DNA of 64,000 bases from GCA-002708315 sp963676635 (GTDB taxonomy: Bacteria; Bacteroidota; Bacteroidia; Bacteroidales; F082): positions 1,116,001-1,180,000 of the forward strand of contig OY781105.1 in the NCBI GenBank assembly GCA_963676635.1, read 5' to 3'. The translations under genes were made by a program, and so were the position numbers. Below, in pieces: positions 61,787-64,000 of this stretch. Numbering within the stretch: position 1 is the stretch's first letter; each line of letters starts with the position of its first letter. Under the pieces are notes generated by a model that was not told the DNA's origin, made no database searches, and was given only the letters and a program-made list of their open reading frames with translations.

Positions 61787-64000
61787 TTATCTGATAATAA
61801 GCTTATGAGCAGAAACATTACCAGTTGTTTTATCAAGTATTCTAACAAAGTAAACACCTGAATTATATGAAGAAACGTCAAATTGTGTTGATTCCTTAAT
61901 ATTATCAGTGTATACAATTTTACCAGTTAGGTCCATAACAGCGATATCAATGTCCAGACCATCTGTTATCTGAACAGTCAACATATCACTGGCAGGGTTT
62001 GGATAAATATCAACAACACCAGCTTCATTTTCGTTAATGTCAGTAATAACAACAGTAACAGTATTAGAAGGAGCAGACTCACCACCATCATAAACAGCAG
62101 TTACATAATAATCATGAGTTCCAATTTCAGGATGATGATCATTATACTGAGTTTCTTCAACAATTGTTGTATTAATCATAACCTCATCGCGATAAACATT
62201 ATATCCAAGAGGATCTTCAGTTCTTACACTTTGAATCTGTTGTGCAACAGTTATTGGATTAGGAACAGCTGTGTAGCTAACGTTTCTATCTGCACGACCT
62301 ACAACAGCAGTATTAGAGTTGTAAGAGGCTGTTGCTTTCGAAGCAGCAACACTAAAGTCATCAACAAGCAGAATGAAAGCATCATTTGATACACATTGTA
62401 TACCAACATAAACACTCTGTCCTACGTAATCTTCAAGACTAAATGAGAACTCTGTCCAGTCATCTACAGGAGCTTCAACATAATCACCATCGCTAATAAT
62501 TGTAAAATCTTCAGGATTGAGTCCAGTTGTAGAAACACCTACTCTAAATCTTTCCAGACCATAAGTATCAGTATATGATTTAGCAAAGAATGAAGCATTA
62601 AATCCACTCTGAATATTAATCATAGGAGTGATCATCCAGTCATTATTCGGAGGTGAAGTAGCAGCAAAACAAGCAGCAAGCTTATCACCTGAATGAGGTA
62701 CAATATCTTCAACTGCAGGAGTTGTTTGCGAAGGATTAAAAATAATAAACGACTGTGCTTCATAAGCGTGGAGCCATGTAATATCAGTCATCCCATAAGT
62801 AGTACTTCCATCCACATCCAGATTTACCCATGGAGTAAAATCAATAGAAAAATCTTCATATGATTCAAAGTCATCAGTAAAATCAGAAGGACCTGGTGCA
62901 GTCCATGTTAACTGAACATCATCAAGTGATCCAACTTCAGCCTGCAGATTTGTAGGTGCCGGGAAGTCAACAACTTCGATATAATCAAGATAAACAAGTT
63001 CGTCAATATTTGTACCATCAGTAACTTCAAGAGAAACATCGTAAGTACCTACTTCATTATAGAAGATTTCCGGAGGATTCTGTCCTGAATAAGTAGCAGG
63101 ATCTCCACCTTCGAAAGTCCAATTCCATTCAATAATATCACCAATTGAGTTATCTGTAAACATTACGCTTTCACCAGCCTGAACAGTAGTTGGCTCACCA
63201 ACAAAGTCAGCTAAAAGGCTTACCATACAACTTGTTCCAGGTGTTGCAAATATAGTATCACCAGAAGCATTAAATGCAGCGATGTGTTCTGAGTGTGTCC
63301 AGTTTTCAGCAACTGAGTTATCTACATCAGGATTACAAAGTGTTAGTGAAGGTCCATAACCATCACAAAGAGTATCCCAAGGTAAGTCATCGCTATATGT
63401 TAATGAATCAACAACATTTCCGCCATTGTCATTAAGCTGAATTTTTTCACCACCATTACTAAGTGCACCACCTGTCCATTGGTACGCAGTAACGCCAAAA
63501 GTGCTAAACATAGCATCAGAATTAACAGCTACAAGAATGTATTCTTCAGGTGCCATATCAACATTAGGGAAAGTATATTCAATACCATCAGTAAATGTAA
63601 ATCCTTCAAGATTAACAGTTTCAGCACCATTATTATAAAGTTCCAGGAACTCAAGTGAATCTGTATCTGTTTCAGGTGGGTTATACATAATTTCAGTTAT
63701 AACAATATCATAAGAGATTATTCCTTGAGTAATAGAGAATACATTATCACTTTCATCAAAAATATCATCATCACTCATATCAGTAATACGAATTCTATAA
63801 TCGCTAGCAGGAGTAGTCCCTTCAAGAACAGTCCATGCAAAAGTACCATTATCAGATGGCAAATTTGATACAATTAACTGAGGATCCTGATCTTCCTGAA
63901 CTAATTCAATTCTGATATCACCAGAATACTGGTCAGTTGTCCAAGTAATATCAAATACTGAACCTGTTTCTATTACTTCACCACCATTCGGTGCAGTAAC
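61787..64000 (-). CDS. large T9SS-exported multidomain protein (5' end outside window)
   Basis: The reading frame stays open to the window edge, so at least 737 residues are visible and the start is missing. In order there is a Ser-Thr-rich GPI/Kre9-like domain at the edge (APNGGEVIETG ... ITWTT), a lamin-tail domain (VITEIMYNPPETDTDSLEFLELYNNG), a PKD domain (EWNWTFEGGDPATYSG), a choice-of-anchor J domain (NNDWMITPMINI), a fibronectin-like link (YNVYRDEVMIN) and a C-terminal T9SS type A sorting domain (YPNPASDMLTVQI ... GVYFVRILDKTTGN). It is probably a surface adhesin or exoenzyme. Confidence 0.85.
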   Translation of the reverse strand, partial: VTAPNGGEVIETGSVFDITWTTDQYSGDIRIELVQEDQDPQLIVSNLPSDNGTFAWTVLEGTTPASDYRIRITDMSDDDIFDESDNVFSITQGIISYDIVITEIMYNPPETDTDSLEFLELYNNGAETVNLEGFTFTDGIEYTFPNVDMAPEEYILVAVNSDAMFSTFGVTAYQWTGGALSNGGEKIQLNDNGGNVVDSLTYSDDLPWDTLCDGYGPSLTLCNPDVDNSVAENWTHSEHIAAFNASGDTIFATPGTSCMVSLLADFVGEPTTVQAGESVMFTDNSIGDIIEWNWTFEGGDPATYSGQNPPEIFYNEVGTYDVSLEVTDGTNIDELVYLDYIEVVDFPAPTNLQAEVGSLDDVQLTWTAPGPSDFTDDFESYEDFSIDFTPWVNLDVDGSTTYGMTDITWLHAYEAQSFIIFNPSQTTPAVEDIVPHSGDKLAACFAATSPPNNDWMITPMINIQSGFNASFFAKSYTDTYGLERFRVGVSTTGLNPEDFTIISDGDYVEAPVDDWTEFSFSLEDYVGQSVYVGIQCVSNDAFILLVDDFSVAASKATASYNSNTAVVGRADRNVSYTAVPNPITVAQQIQSVRTEDPLGYNVYRDEVMINTTIVEETQYNDHHPEIGTHDYYVTAVYDGGESAPSNTVTVVITDINENEAGVVDIYPNPASDMLTVQITDGLDIDIAVMDLTGKIVYTDNIKESTQFDVSSYNSGVYFVRILDKTTGNVSAHKLIIR

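Overview
The window looks like a chromosomal segment of a Bacteroidota bacterium, probably Bacteroidales/Marinilabiliales-like (the order is inference). The evidence is low GC, promoters with a TAnnTTTG -7 box, type IX secretion (T9SS) sorting tails, a short Bacteroidota-type RpoD, Reg_prop-like beta-propellers and a tyrosine ammonia-lyase very like the flexirubin-cluster enzyme of Flavobacterium. I found no rRNA, tRNA or CRISPR array.

Layout. (1) 1-3.4 kb is almost gene-free. It holds two diverged copies of a structured ~300-bp element whose long hairpin arms change in a compensatory way, six phased 10-bp repeats ahead of a promoter, boxA-like repeats and small palindromes. (2) 3.35-15.4 kb is an array of about ten gene cassettes, all on + strand, separated by attC-like recombination sites. 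The decisive sign is that the first bases of a cassette (GTTRNNY-like) are the reverse complement of the sequence just after its own last gene, as circular integron cassettes require. No integron integrase lies in the window, so this is a CALIN-type cluster (attC sites without integrase). The cargo is a P-loop NTPase, secreted beta-propellers with T9SS tails, a serine hydrolase, lipoproteins and membrane proteins. (3) 15.4-18.4 kb is a decayed accessory zone: tandem GxxExxY genes (one lacking the predicted catalytic lysine), a broken hsdM, copies of a dispersed repeat and an XRE regulator.

(4) 18.5-48.7 kb is mostly core. It has an I42 inhibitor lipoprotein, a rhomboid protease, a GH3/serine-hydrolase fusion, lysine biosynthesis (aspartokinase and LysA), split transketolase with a VWA protein between the halves, endonuclease III, idi, and a TetR-led operon of a LolA-like protein, an FtsX-type ABC exporter and an outer-membrane barrel. 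It continues with rpsO-pnp-rpoD-rpe, pepD and an SQR/NDH-2-like oxidoreductase.

(5) 48.8-55.9 kb is a compact cluster resembling a stripped-down flexirubin/aryl-polyene pathway: PlsC-like acyltransferase, tyrosine ammonia-lyase, ketoreductase, ketosynthase, ACP, LpxL-like acyltransferase and methyltransferase. (6) 55.9-64 kb, on - strand, has a DUF2795 protein, a PduO-type adenosyltransferase, a LolD-like ATPase, a methyltransferase, an unknown secreted protein and two large T9SS-exported multidomain proteins, the last running off the window. All family calls come from reading motifs; no database search was run.
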